Shown here in pieces: positions 34,101 through 40,069 of a DNA stretch of 64,000 bases (the first letter of the stretch is position 1; each line of letters starts with the position of its first letter). The stretch is from the NCBI GenBank assembly GCA_019279435.1, contig JAAALK010000286.1, positions 37,571,712-37,635,711 on the forward strand, written 5' to 3'. The translations under genes and the position numbers were made by a program. The notes below the pieces were generated by a model, which was not told the origin of the DNA, did not search any database, and saw only the letters and a program-made list of their open reading frames with translations. Source of the DNA: Zizania palustris (lineage: Eukaryota; Streptophyta; Magnoliopsida; Poales; Poaceae).

Positions 34101-34185
34101 CCGCGGCGCCAGAGAAAGAGTTGGTCAGGGAGAAGAACTGGTCGAAGAAGTCTTCCTCGGAGCCCTGCGGCGACTGCTCGGCCAT
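9313..34185 (-). CDS. UNE12-like bHLH transcription factor gene, seven exons
   Basis: Seven phase-0 exons with GT-AG introns give a 269-codon product: 34185-33973, 33834-33742, 33647-33525, 33074-33009, 31663-31598, 31501-31427, 9486-9313. The N-terminus (MAEQSPQGSEEDFFDQFFSL) is acidic. The basic/helix-1 region spans RARRGQATDPHSIAER and LRRERIAERMRALQELV, the loop is VPNTNK, helix 2 is TDRAAMLDEILDYVKFL, and the conserved extension is RLQVKVLSMSRLGGAGAV. This is the plant UNE12/bHLH59/bHLH7 type, DNA-binding nuclear proteins acting as dimers; UNE12 was named for a fertilization phenotype in Arabidopsis. The length is close to that of grass family members. Intron 6 is about 21.9 kb and filled by nested retrotransposons. 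Intron 4 and the 5' leader also carry transposons. A 1-nt shift removes the usual C-terminal tail. Exon coding is otherwise intact, so expression is possible but unproven. Confidence 0.92.
9642..10404. repeat. 763-bp foldback made of two inverted LTR-like arms
   Basis: The left arm from TGTCACGCGCCACGC is repeated in reverse complement ending ...GTGGCGCGTGACA at 10404, with the centre near 10008. Each arm has a CCTATATAAACA promoter-like box (left about 9890-9902, right about 10166-10178), the run of AGGTTAAGATTC / TTAGATTA words, and a GGCTCCGTCGCG block. Arms differ by scattered substitutions and a roughly 45-bp gap. A polypurine-like AAGGAGGGGAGTGA on the minus strand directly precedes the right arm, so that arm is best read as the start of a minus-strand 3' LTR. 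Confidence 0.65.
10405..10545 (-). pseudogene. Possible tail of a gypsy polyprotein plus polypurine tract
   Basis: On the minus strand the sequence just before the LTR-like arm reads LEDELVFKEGSDVT in one frame, similar to the C-terminal ends of some Ty3/gypsy polyproteins, and overlaps the purine tract AAGGAGGGGAGTGA. Stops occur upstream. The Tat element was inserted at 10550, cutting this remnant off from the sequence at 21985. Confidence 0.35.
10551..11044 (+). repeat. 5' LTR of Tat element
   Basis: Begins TGTTGGGGGAAAATATCTC and ends TTTTACGCCAACA. A promoter-like GCCTATAAATACC lies at about 10864-10877. Compared with the 3' LTR I see three substitutions (near 10583, 10853 and 10958) and equal length. 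Confidence 0.93.
11047..11064 (+). other. Primer binding site of Tat element
   Basis: TGGCGCCGTCCGTGGGGA starts two bases after the LTR end. It is the usual TGGCGCC-type site of Tat/Grande relatives, where a host tRNA 3' end primes minus-strand synthesis. The exact tRNA was not determined. Confidence 0.8.
11107..12513 (+). pseudogene. gag: Gag of Tat element, one in-frame stop
   Basis: The frame from ATG 11107 (MPPKRSAPRNPTRRSSRIS) runs to 12513 with one internal TGA at 11437-11439, so it is 468 codons broken once. The N-terminal third is Pro/Ser-rich. The middle (CFPLALQGVALRWFWSLKPG, SWSQLKKKFISNF, QLPGETLRQYFKRFAH) is the retrotransposon Gag capsid fold. No CCHC knuckle of standard spacing is evident; CCIHGENRSHATDTC at the end is the nearest Cys/His cluster. 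Gag would form the virus-like particle. The end overlaps the pol frame by 23 nt, with pol in the next frame. Confidence 0.85.
12491..15766 (+). CDS. pol: Pol of Tat element: protease, RT, two RNase H domains, integrase start
   Basis: 1091 codons. The protease active site is VLIDGGSSADIIF (Asp 114). RT has the YMDD box at 493-496 within NVDAYMDDIVIKS. The Ty3-type RNase H follows (VSEALSGAKTRYSELEKF). A second RNase H has TVYSDGAF (Asp 781), NIAEYEG, KIDSQIV and NVQADILAK. The integrase zinc finger is HEGLCGSHL...CQGCQ and the first catalytic Asp is in MARWGMDLIGPF. The frame stops at 15764-15766 just after AIEYFF, in a run of six T. The remaining integrase continues one frame away, so a one-base homopolymer insertion is likely. 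The start is inferred from the overlap with gag; no ATG is at the junction. Confidence 0.92.
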   Translation: MARIENFDAARHPPVANVMPPPKQEEGQDRGKKVVLPISGGGTLGSMSKRQRREYVREVGHIGTSSSAAAMPEWSHVPISFSAEDAAGIKFPHADPLVITANIAGTEVRRVLIDGGSSADIIFVQAFDQLCISRKHLLPAARPLQGFAGPPLDALGQIGLKVTFGEGLLARTEEVIFDVIDAPYAYNVIFGRGMLNQFGAVAHHNYLCMKMPTQAGVLTIFGDQAIARRAEYGHGPPLDPRQVNSVQNNEEIFSASSEASKKSFPRPSPEGEIATKVIVKDGKEYTFQFGKDLPPEVATSLEKVVEENLDVFAWSDEDITGVDRDIIEHSLLVNPKARPVRQGLRKMSAERAALAKDEVEKLLKAGIIREVAHTEWLANPVFVRKKSSGKWRMCIDFTSLNKACPRDPYPMPRIDQLVDSTAGSELLSFLDAYSGYHQIWLKREDEIKTSFVTPSGVFCYVRMPFGLRNAGATFSRLVAKALGHQLGRNVDAYMDDIVIKSALKHQHSLDLAETFNSLRACGIRLNPEKCIFGAKAGKLLGYLVSSRGIEASPTQIIALQKMAPPENLKQVQKLTGRLAALSRFLSRSAERSLPIFKALKGSEDFAWTPECQRSFEDIKDYLSNLATLTVPTADETLLLYLAATGSAVSAVLVREVDFNGKLVQNPVYFVSEALSGAKTRYSELEKFVYALIMASRKLRHYFLAHNVIVPTSYPLGDMLRNKDSTGRIGKWAVELAPFGISFLARTAIKSQVLADFVAEWTPPANLTPEKSSDGVWTVYSDGAFQASGAGIGAVLISPSGQRAMYSARLNFKSTNNIAEYEGILLGLRKARALGATRIIIKIDSQIVAGHVDKSFQVRHPQLAKYLEEIRKIEAHFKGISIRSIPRAENVQADILAKTAAGAVDVPEEAFYEELNIPSVPQIASAEILCIPSADWKDSIIELLQGGTNLPEEPQLSRLKLRARNYQLINGILYKAGVCSPLLRCISQAEGQEILREIHEGLCGSHLAPRALAGKTLRQGLYWPTITADAESLVRTCQGCQWMGRRSHRPPTALQVIAPVWPMARWGMDLIGPFPLAKGNLKFALVAIEYFF
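15750..16505 (+). pseudogene. pol: Integrase core and C-terminus of Tat element, frameshifted from pol
   Basis: Directly continues pol in another frame: SKWVEAEPLTAITSNNVQKF, the second Asp in YLTVDNGTQFD, the Glu in SNGAVERANG, and the C-terminal WEGPYLIVRSGRPGSFKLA. 16503-16505 is TAA. With the preceding T-run corrected the integrase would be full length. As it stands the catalytic triad is split over two frames. Confidence 0.88.
16506..17564 (+). other. 3' noncoding region of Tat element between integrase and antisense gene
   Basis: Untranslated sequence with a tandem-repeat tract (separate entry) and an AATAAAG signal at about 16542. Open frames at 16542-17056 on the minus strand only read the repeats. 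The segment 17100-17560 has no supported gene, although the antisense gene may extend into it by further splicing. Confidence 0.5.
16701..16985 (+). repeat. Tandem repeat of about 60 bp, 4-5 copies
   Basis: Units share AGTCCAAGCCATTGGCTGGT and AGAC(T/A)TCCGTAAAAAGAGCC, followed by GAAGGTGGCC. The first and last units are more diverged. The tract lies directly 3' of pol, where Tat/Ogre-type elements often carry variable tandem repeats. Confidence 0.85.
17565..21033 (-). CDS. Antisense accessory gene of Tat element, six predicted exons
   Basis: On the minus strand six exons join with GT-AG introns and matching phases: 21033-20877, 20807-20088, 20018-19374, 19303-18879, 18760-17936, 17846-17565, for about 965 codons. 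The N-terminus has an alanine run (RQQAAAAAAAAALAAV). Exon 2 carries TPRPGEVVVFEAFFEAGLGL and LFHVTFPQLSPNAVARLAIF, as in the putative gypsy-type transposon domain (PF04195-like). The middle is acidic and Ser/Pro-rich. Exon 5 is a long coiled coil (IAQLREENEALKHNLSFSEA onward). Exon 6 is acidic (IKEEEKEVDANTSSSEDTIW). Introns are 69, 69, 70, 118 and 89 nt. It opposes gag-pol, so these introns are invisible to splicing of the genomic RNA and can persist through retrotransposition. Function is unknown. If exon 5 is not spliced at 17936 the protein would end at 17930. Confidence 0.75.
21151..21158 (-). promoter_or_regulatory. TATA box for the antisense gene
   Basis: Minus-strand TATAAATA (within GGTTATAAATAGAAGGCC) lies 118 bp upstream of the ATG at 21033 and outside the LTR. 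It suggests that the antisense gene has an internal promoter, with a short leader. Inferred from sequence only. Confidence 0.5.
21475..21485 (+). other. Polypurine tract of Tat element
   Basis: CGAGGGGCTAC directly precedes the 3' LTR (TGTTGGGG at 21486), in the position where plus-strand synthesis is primed. It is short. Confidence 0.6.
21486..21979 (+). repeat. 3' LTR of Tat element
   Basis: 494 bp, nearly identical to the 5' copy, followed by the target duplication GTAGT at 21980-21984. Confidence 0.93.
21985..22560. other. Degraded coding-like remnant flanking the Tat element
   Basis: Continuation of the older element split by the Tat insertion. Plus-strand codons read AEKALDATQIHRALSALMHA with nearby stops, and the minus strand reads GDINRVAEASTTPLTVHFDK. 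GC-rich codons suggest former gag-like coding, but the strand and family are not settled. Confidence 0.3.
22560..23180 (+). other. LTR-like fragment
   Basis: Noncoding sequence with a GTGTGCAGGACTTGGATGC block and a TATA-like GGGCTATAAAAAGCC at about 23116-23131, followed by CCTCTAGGGTTTCC. It resembles the leader portion of a grass copia LTR. No second copy is in the window. Confidence 0.3.
23190..24647 (-). mobile_element. Non-autonomous copia-like fragment with one LTR
   Basis: On the minus strand an LTR-like sequence begins TGTTAGAGTATATGG at 23456, preceded by a purine tract ACCGCGGGGGA (23467-23457), and has a TCCTATATATACC promoter box near 23310-23322. The interior to 24647 shows repeated GTAGTCGAGGTAGCC-like words and no recognizable pol domain. 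Open frames at 23634-24598 are low-complexity. Confidence 0.4.
24648..24926 (-). repeat. 3' LTR of intronic copia element
   Basis: In plus orientation it runs TGTTAGAGAGAACACTC...TTATCCTCTCA. The purine-rich strand of ATCTCCCCCTAAG just to its right is the polypurine tract. It contains repeated AAGATGCTAAAGC words. Confidence 0.75.
24927..25942 (-). pseudogene. pol: Copia RT (3' part) and RNase H, broken
   Basis: Minus-strand segments encode VGVYVDDLVIIGT with DLGLLSFYLG (25745-25942), then PYTPMEERLKPS-like and YRRIVGSLRYLVHTRPDMAF (25224-25679), the end of the RT/start of RNase H. The RNase H part below 25330 is only readable with frame changes. A stop at about 25738 separates the segments. 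Confidence 0.8.
26384..27799 (-). pseudogene. pol: Copia integrase and start of RT, broken
   Basis: 27185-27799 has the zinc region HVEQFCDTCVLTKQQR, Asp in LVDDMSRYM, Asp in LRTDNSGEF and Glu in NGVVERRNQTV. It stops at 27185 (CTTAAGTAG). 26867-27178 continues with IYWGEAVMTAVHLLNRSPTK and the FGCLAFVK region. 26384-26854 holds the Ser/Pro/Ala-rich linker and the RT start (EPRSFAEAKGDATWRAAMQ). The unusual Ser in DNSGEF replaces the common Gly. Confidence 0.82.
27844..28305 (-). pseudogene. pol: Copia protease region
   Basis: Contains GWFRDTGATHHMTG, the aspartic protease motif of copia elements, followed by SVNFGDASAVEIRGVGSV. It is separated from gag by a TAG at about 28306 and from integrase by stops near 27800-27843. 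Confidence 0.82.
28306..29130 (-). pseudogene. gag: Copia gag, frame broken
   Basis: Minus-strand codons give TLTKTNHTEWSVIMRVKLQV near 29100, RTAKEAWDSIAAVRIGSDRA (to 28834) and, after stops, EEAIGRLKVVDIDEPQPYSE and a zinc knuckle CHNCGKIGHWARDY. The last knuckle cysteine is replaced by tyrosine (TAC). Stops at about 28834 and 28639 show loss of function. Confidence 0.8.
29798..29810 (-). other. Primer binding site of intronic copia element
   Basis: Plus-strand GCTCTGATACCAA is the complement of TTGGTATCAGAGC, the initiator-Met tRNA-type site, directly beside the right LTR (29812). Confidence 0.85.
29812..30115 (-). repeat. 5' LTR of intronic copia element
   Basis: Plus-strand TGTTAGAGAAAACACTC onward, parallel to the left LTR, with an internal duplication of CATGTCATG. 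The last 15-20 bases differ from the left LTR end, so the exact edge is unclear. Confidence 0.7.
30116..30491 (-). other. Coding-like remnant and right edge of the composite block
   Basis: The minus strand reads an open stretch ADEKVQALLVEVLGLCNSIL then GGTGGSRGGIVLGVDGD, GC-rich and without stops for 79 codons. Family not recognized; it may be the same broken gag-like gene as 21985-22560. It ends in the inverted copy of the 9642 terminus at 30466-30491. Confidence 0.35.
30850..30927 (+). repeat. (GAAA)n microsatellite in bHLH intron 6
   Basis: About 19 uninterrupted GAAA units. The open frame seen across it on the minus strand is an artefact of the repeat. Confidence 0.95.
31141..31180 (+). 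repeat. (GA)n microsatellite in bHLH intron 6
   Basis: About 20 GA dinucleotides, 247 bp downstream (in gene orientation) of exon 6. Confidence 0.95.
31427..31501 (-). CDS. bHLH gene exon 6
   Basis: 25 codons, VLSMSRLGGAGAVAQLV then ADIPLSVK, between acceptor ACGGTAG and donor GTAAAT. The donor opens the 21.9-kb intron. Confidence 0.93.
31598..31663 (-). CDS. bHLH gene exon 5 (helix 2)
   Basis: 22 codons, TDRAAMLDEILDYVKFL then RLQVK, between a TGTGCAG acceptor and a GTTTGA donor. It forms the dimerization helix. Confidence 0.93.
31977..32901. mobile_element. MULE-like non-autonomous element in bHLH intron 4
   Basis: 925 bp flanked by the 10-bp direct repeat CCCCAGACCA (31967-31976 and 32902-32911). 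Ends are short inverted matches (GTGTTC...GAACAC). Subterminal GCGCCTAGGCGGC words are repeated at both ends (31995-32130 and 32800-32885). The interior 32150-32310 is a GC-rich tandem repeat with CGGCCAGATCCGGCGAC units. A 9-10 bp duplication fits Mutator-like transposition. No transposase is present, and the GC-rich open frames are not considered genes. Confidence 0.75.
33009..33074 (-). CDS. bHLH gene exon 4 (helix 1 and loop)
   Basis: 22 codons, LRRERIAERMRALQELVP then NTNK, between an AATGCAG acceptor and a GTAATA donor. The spacing to exon 3 preserves the H-E-R-x-R arrangement of E-box-binding bHLH proteins. Confidence 0.93.
33525..33647 (-). CDS. bHLH gene exon 3 (start of basic region)
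   Basis: Acceptor ATTTCAG, donor GTAACA. 41 residues from VFRSQQSKQGG to PKVRARRGQATDPHSIAER, holding the His-Glu-Arg residues of the DNA-contacting basic region (H-x3-E-R). Confidence 0.92.
33742..33834 (-). CDS. bHLH gene exon 2
   Basis: Acceptor TATGCAG precedes GAACGGGAG; donor GTGCTC follows CCTACTCAG. It encodes 31 residues (ERETVQLPGLFPPVFGGG...), the Gly/Pro-rich linker of the family. Phase 0 at both ends. Confidence 0.88.
33973..34185 (-). CDS. bHLH gene exon 1
   Basis: The ATG at 34185 was chosen because MAEQSPQG is the usual start of grass UNE12-like proteins, and the 30 extra upstream codons run into the 5' MULE. The exon encodes 71 residues, including the acidic EEDFFDQFF motif and PFSLALSLD, and ends at AAG GCG before GTGAGC. 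Confidence 0.9.
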
Positions 34186-34231
34186 GCCCGACGACGGTCG
34201 ACGGCGACCACCGAGCTGGTTGCTCCTCGCT

Positions 34232-35443
34232 GAGATTTTTGCACACGTAGCACTGGCATCGTTGGGCTTCGCCAAAATAGCATCCCAACGATGCCAATTG
34301 CAAAAATGAGATTATAATTCTTCCCAGTTTGAACATATAGCATCCGGCTACACTAAACAGCAATTTACAGTACATTTTTCGTGATATACCAATTTTGCCC
34401 CTGTCCTCACAGCCAAGAGTCTTCTCCTTCCTTCTTCTCAGTTCAAAACCCTCACAGCTCACAGCCAACCACACATCTCCGGCCGGCCGCCTGCCACCGC
34501 GCCCCGGCAACGTCCGCCCCGGCGCCGGCCGCCCCGGCGGCCTCCGCCCAGCTCCGCCGCCAGCCCCCGCGCGCTCGGCCACGCTCAGCCGCCGGCCCCC
34601 GCGCGCTCGGCCACGCTCCGCCGCCGGCCCCCGTGCCCTCGGCCCCGCGCCCTCGGCCCCGCGCCGCCGGCCCCGGCTCCGTCAGCCCCGGCTGCCTCGC
34701 CCCCGCGCCCGCGCCCGCCTCCTCTACTTCACAACTCCATCTTAGCATTGGCAATTTGTTAGTCCTACATTGCAAAGATTGTTAGAACTGCAGCACTGCT
34801 TTTTGTCAGATTGGAATGTAGGAATTACAAATGGCGATTTTTTCCTTTCCTAATGTAACTGAGTTGACACACACTTTGTGCAGTTCGAGCAGTGTAGTGA
34901 AGACTACTTATCACTGAATTTGTGACACTGCAGGAAGACATCTTGCTGGTTGGTTCCATCCCCGCCGCGCGGGGGCGAGGCAGCCGGGGCTGACGGAGCC
35001 GGGGCCGGCGGCGCGGGGCCGAGGGCGCGGGGCCGAGGGCACGGGGGCCGGCGGCGGAGCGTGGCCGAGCGCGCGGGGGCCGGCGGCTGAGCGTGGCCGA
35101 GCGCGCGGGGGCTGGCGGCGGAGCTGGGCGGAGGCCGCCGGGGCGGCCGGCGCCGGGGCGGACGTTGCCGGGGCGCGGTGGCAGGCGGCCGGCCGGAGAT
35201 GTGTGGTTGGCTGTGAGCTGTGAGGGTTTTGAACTGAGAAGAAGGAAGGAGAAGACTCTTGGCTGTGAGGACAGGGGCAAAATTGGTATATCACGAAAAA
35301 TGTACTGTAAATTGCTGTTTAGTGTAGCCGGATGCTATATGTTCAAACTGGGAAGAATTATAATCTCATTTTTGCAATTGGCATCGTTGGGATGCTATTT
35401 TGGCGAAGCCCAACGATGCCAGTGCTACGTGTGCAAAAATCTC
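34232..35443. mobile_element. MULE with 477-bp inverted arms in the bHLH 5' leader
   Basis: 1212 bp flanked by the 9-bp target duplication CTCCTCGCT (34223-34231 and 35444-35452), the Mutator-type length. Ends are GAGATTTTTGCACACG in inverted orientation. The arms 34232-34708 and 34967-35443 appear identical on reading. The outer half is AT-rich and the inner half very GC-rich (CCGCCCCGGCGCCGG words). The 258-bp spacer has no gene. Proline-rich frames in the arms are mirror images of each other and are not genes. It lies 46 bp upstream of the bHLH ATG. Confidence 0.9.
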
Positions 35444-35452
35444 CTCCTCGCT

Positions 35453-35542
35453 GCTGTCTCGTCTTCTCGGCGAGGGTGAAGACAAGTGGGAGATCGCTAT
35501 AGGATTCGCCTCCCTTTATTCACTCGCATCGCAGCCGCATCA
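35453..35542 (-). promoter_or_regulatory. Fragment of bHLH 5' leader/promoter between two transposons
   Basis: About 90 bp of non-repeat sequence separates the MULE duplication from the Harbinger-like element. With both insertions removed it joins the ATG-proximal leader (34186-34231) to the upstream region at 37881. The minus strand has CCTATAGCG and GAATAAAGG but no clear TATA box. Confidence 0.4.
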
Positions 35543-37877
35543 GGCCCTGTTCGGTTGGGCTGGGAATGGGGGATTTGGGCCAAATTCCCCAAGAATTATC
35601 CCGGCCTGGTAAAATTCCCAGCCCATGAAAAAATGTGTGTTCGGTTAAAGCCTTTAGGGATTGTAACCCGGCCCACATCCCTCTTTTTTCCCTAGCCCAG
35701 TCCGGGATTCTACCCTCTAGGGTTGGGGAGTGGATTCAATCCCCTGGCTTGCGAAACCAGGCGACAGCGCGGGCGCGACACCAGGCGACGGCGCGGCAGT
35801 GCTCCTCCCCCGCCTCCCCAATCTCCCCCGATGAGCTCTGTGCTCCTCCCCGTCTCTCTCGGTGAGCTCTGTGCTCCTCCCCCGGCTCCCCTTTCTCTGT
35901 CCGCCGGCGCAACCCTCTTACCCACCGCTGCTCCCTTCGACTCGCTCGTCGTTGTGTCCCCGTCACTCCTGTGCAGACAATAGCAGATGCAGTTGGAGAT
36001 TGGTTCTACGAGCGCAGTCCATTTCAGAAGATCGATTGCCCTTACCCTTGCGATTCGAACTGCCACAACCAAATCTACGAGGTCTCCTGGGAAGCATAGC
36101 AATTACAACAACCTCACTTCATACTACCATTTGTCACATTGTTGCTCACAATAGGGCAATGCGTGGGCAGTCACTAATCTTCAGGAATAAGTGCAGATGC
36201 TAGTTTAAAGCTCAGCTGATGCCTGAAGGCTGGAATCTGGATGCTTCCAACAGTAGCTACAGTGCAAATATTAATTGTACATAATCTTGCTCACGTAGAA
36301 CAGTAGACCATTTAGTCATTTACTACCTATATATTAATTCCATGTTAACAAGACTTCTAGCATACTAGTTATAAATAAAATAATAAATACTAGAATAATT
36401 CTTATGATTTTGTTGCATGCTTACTTTTAATGTTAGTTTTGTTTAATACTTGCTCATTTGTGTGTGCACTGTGAATGTGGCAAGAACTTCTCAATAATTG
36501 GTACACCCGTTGTTCAGGAGCTTCCACATGGTTTCTCAGAAAATTAAACACAATGTGATTAAATGATTTGAGGAATCAGCATTTTAGAAGTGGCAATGGT
36601 GCTTAGTAAATAGTAATCTTATTGGGTTTTGTACTTCTGTACCAAGCTCTTAATGCTCACTGAGAACATTAGTCAGAAATATTCTTTGTAAGCACAATAG
36701 TTATCATTGAAATTTTATAGTGAGATGCAAAACATTTGATCAATTAAAAACCATACAGTCCACTGGTGTTCTTTTAGTTCAGAAGTCATTGGGTGTTCCC
36801 CACATGCTATACTTCTGAAGAGTCTGACATGTTATTCCATATCCAGAATGACTTGATGAGTTTGGTCAAAATTGACAATTGAGCAAGGCTGCAAAATAAA
36901 AACCACAACTTAGAATCATTAATGCCATAATGATGCAATATAATCGTTTTTCGCTAATGATTTACTGCCAGGGGCTGTTTTTATTGTGCTTGTATAGTTT
37001 CTCTGTGGATACATAGGAAGTGATGGGCGTGAAGATGGTGTAAGGGATCAAGGAAGAGATGATGCTCTTATGTTTGGGCAAGACGATGATAAAAAGGCAA
37101 TGGTAGTGTATGACTGATTATACATGTTATACATTGTTTAAAAAAGAATTGATGATGGACTGGTTGCTTTTATAATCACTGGATTCAGGAAATATTTCTA
37201 CTCCTTGTAAAATTATTGCAATTTTGTATTGACCTTGTATGTATATGCAAGGAAGGAAACTGAATTATTGTTGAATCGATTGTGTGCCCTAGGGGTCCAT
37301 ACCTGCCCAATGCTCATGGAGTGACAGAAAACTCTCATCCAGTTATTTCTGTTAACTAGTAACAACAAAGTGGCCTTGGACTCATAGTTTGTCACCATGA
37401 TTTATTGATTTGTATGGTCCTAACTCCTAACTTGTAGATGAGGTTGCTCTTGAGTAATAACACCTGAACTTTTTTTAGTCATAAGTAATGTTTGAAATAG
37501 TTTATGAACATAATCAAGTGGTTTGGGAGTTAAACAGGACTTTGAAATATTTTCTTCAATCTTATATAATTTGATCAAATTGTGGTTTTATTGTGTAATT
37601 AGTTATATCTTTGTTGTTTAACATTTTATTAATCACTTTGTTGATTAGAATTAAATTTGCAAATATTTTCTTCAATCTTATATAACATGATGGTTAGATA
37701 TTATAAACCCCAAAGGGATTTAATCCTAGTCAAAAGAACAAATAATTAAAGGGAGGGATTTAATCCCTAAGGGGAATTAATCTAGGAGAGGGATTGAGTG
37801 ACATGAGAGGGATCCACTCAATCCCTCCTAGGATAGAATCCTCTTGGGGATTGAATCCCTGTCAACCGAACAGGCCC
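35543..37877. mobile_element. Harbinger-like non-autonomous element upstream of the bHLH gene
   Basis: Ends are GGCCCTGTTCGGTTG at the left and the complement of GGGCCTGTTCGGTTG at the right, flanked by TCA (35540-35542 and 37878-37880). TNA-type 3-bp duplications and GG(G/C)CCTGTT ends suit PIF/Harbinger. The subterminal regions contain GGGATTGAATCCC-like words at 37750-37860 and related words at 35560-35740. The interior of 2.3 kb has no transposase domain that I can see. Confidence 0.6.
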
Positions 37878-37880
37878 TCA

Positions 37881-38120
37881 AGGGGAAGAGCTGAAGTGGG
37901 CTTGGGCCTTCATGGGCCCAATCTCGGCCGATCTAGTTAACTATGCAGCACAAACTGGCCTGTTTAGGCCTCGTTTTTATCTGCCCGTATACGTCTGTAC
38001 GCCAAAATTTTGCCATGTGAGAGTTGAGAGCGCAATGTTGTGGCAGTTCCCCGCTGGTGGAGGTTTTTCAGCCCGCAGGGGAGAGAGGCCAGGACGGGCT
38101 CTATTTTTCACCCACGGCTC
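37881..38120 (-). promoter_or_regulatory. Putative displaced promoter region of the bHLH gene
   Basis: Contains TGGGCCCA (37913-37920) and AAGGCCCAAG (complement of 37902-37911), plant site-II/GCCCA-type elements common in promoters of housekeeping genes. In the inferred ancestral arrangement these would be about 200 bp from the ATG. The two transposons move them to roughly 3.7 kb. A role is inferred from position and motif only. Confidence 0.35.
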
Positions 38121-39443
38121 CCAAATAATCCATTAGTTCAATAATTTGTTTAGCTTTGATCTTAGCTAAGAGATACTTTTTAATATGCACTTGGGTCACA
38201 TGTCGTGACCACGCCTCGTGCTCTTCCAATTGTTCGCTGGTAGCCTCTCTAATTTACTCATTTAGCCAATTCTTTAAAAAAAAAATCTCTCTATATCTGT
38301 TGCACACTCTAACATATTCTCTATTTTCAATTCTCTAAAAATTACTTCTCACTTTTAAAATACAAAAGATTTTGAAGATTTTGATTTCTTTTTTAAATCC
38401 CAATTTCTAACTTTAGAAATCTCCAAATTATAAATTTTTAAAATTTTTAAAATTTCAAATTTTAGAAAATTTAAAAAATATATTTTTTTTCTCTTCTTTT
38501 CATTTCTATTTCTCTTCATTTTCTTTTTTTCTTCATGGACGTTGTTATTTCTGCGTTCTTCTTCCTGCTCATGGGACGATGCATACAAAATAGCCAGTTG
38601 AGATGGTTGGCCAGATTTGGCCAATGAGGACTTCAATTTGGCGAGCCTATTTGGCCATCTGGTTGGCCACTTCTTTGGAGTCTATTTTTTGTTTGGTTGG
38701 CTAAAATTTCACTTAGAGAGTAAGATAGAGAGCTTCTTGGAGATGCTCTTACTCGATCACCGTCATTGCTATATTTTATGGCCGCTTGTTAATAATTCAT
38801 TATATTTGATATCAACCAAGGTTCTAGTCCTAACGAGAGCAGAGAGTAGTGACAAAGCTATGACCTATTTAGCGTAACTCTAACTCTAAGATTCAGACTG
38901 AATCTAGAGTTATTATAATATAATAAAGTAGTTTAAATTTTTTAGTATAAAATAAAAACTAAATTACCTTCTCTAAAAAATCCTGAAACTAGAACTGTTT
39001 CAAACAAGACCTTAGCTTCATTTCCTATGCCATGGCTAGAGAGAAAGGGTGGAGGCAAGGACACTAGTATTTGGTGGAGGGAGAAAGAATGTGATATGAT
39101 AATTTTCTAAGAGGTCACCCATCTTGATAGTATTTCTGCCTAAGCATGCTTAAGCATTGGAATTCTATCGAGATTCGGTGCCAGCTAACTCACATCCCTT
39201 TCACGAGAACACTAGTATTCAACTTACTCCAATCTCATCTAAAAGCAGATCACAATCTCAACCCATTCTCTGCGGATGAGCTAGAATTTTAGTCAGTATT
39301 ATAGGGCCCAAGCAAGCCTTAAGGATGGTAATGATTCTATCCCGAGGAGTTTTATCATCTCATCCTCATCCGCATCCTAGTTCCCATACACGGGGAAGAT
39401 TTTTTCATGTCTCCATCCTCACATGAGTACGAGGAAACCCACC
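38121..39443. other. AT-rich intergenic sequence, no gene
   Basis: 38270-38550 is highly AT-rich. 38590-38750 has repeated TTTGGCCA / TGGCCAA words and ends in GCTTCTTGGAGATGCTCTTA, resembling a MITE end. A near-palindrome CTCTAAGATTCAG / CTGAATCTAGAG lies at about 38884-38911, and CAAACAAGACCTTAG at about 39003-39016 resembles another MITE end. No matched pair of ends or protein domain found. Confidence 0.35.
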
Positions 39444-40069
39444 AAGTCTGTAATGCCCCGATTTAATAAAACCGGGAATTTGTTGAAATTCCATAGAAAA
39501 TCAATAAATACAAGACGTTCATCACACGATTGCGTACAATATGCCAATCAACCATGGTTCGCAGACCATATTATTACAAAAGAGTTAAGACAAAGAGAAA
39601 CTGGTAAAACAAATTTCCTAGATGAACGCCTTCTTCCAGTCTCGTACCTTGACTGGGTCGCTACTCCAGACCGTCACCCTCCTCGTAGTAGACTGTCTCT
39701 GGTGGTGTAAATCAACGGGGGTGAGTACAATCGTACTCAGCAAGCCACCGAATGCAATTATAATGCAGAGTAATAACACGGAAGGTAGTGGCAAACTTTG
39801 CGGCATAGCATTTTTGTAAAGCAATTAATGTAAGCAGATTATTTAGTACAGAAAATTAAACATGTGTATACATCATCTTCTAACTCGAGGGGTACAGTCA
39901 GCCCACCCTCGCTCAACAGTCCTTACATGCCATGAATAGCACAAACATTCAAACAATAGTAAACTAACTATGGTGAGCATTGCCCAACCCACCCTTGACC
40001 GTGGGTTTGGCTTTTCGAAAAGATTTAAACTCTGATCAGAGGTGTACTACTGTACCCACAAGGCACTTG

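Noticed and set aside
34186..34275. Longer N-terminus of the bHLH protein starting at 34275
   Set aside because: The upstream Met and most extra codons lie inside the MULE; the family start is the Met at 34185.
34381..35294. Proline/arginine-rich ORFs on both strands (34395-34745 and 34825-35280)
   Set aside because: They are mirror copies in the GC-rich arms of the MULE inverted repeat; no domain, and open frames are expected in such composition.
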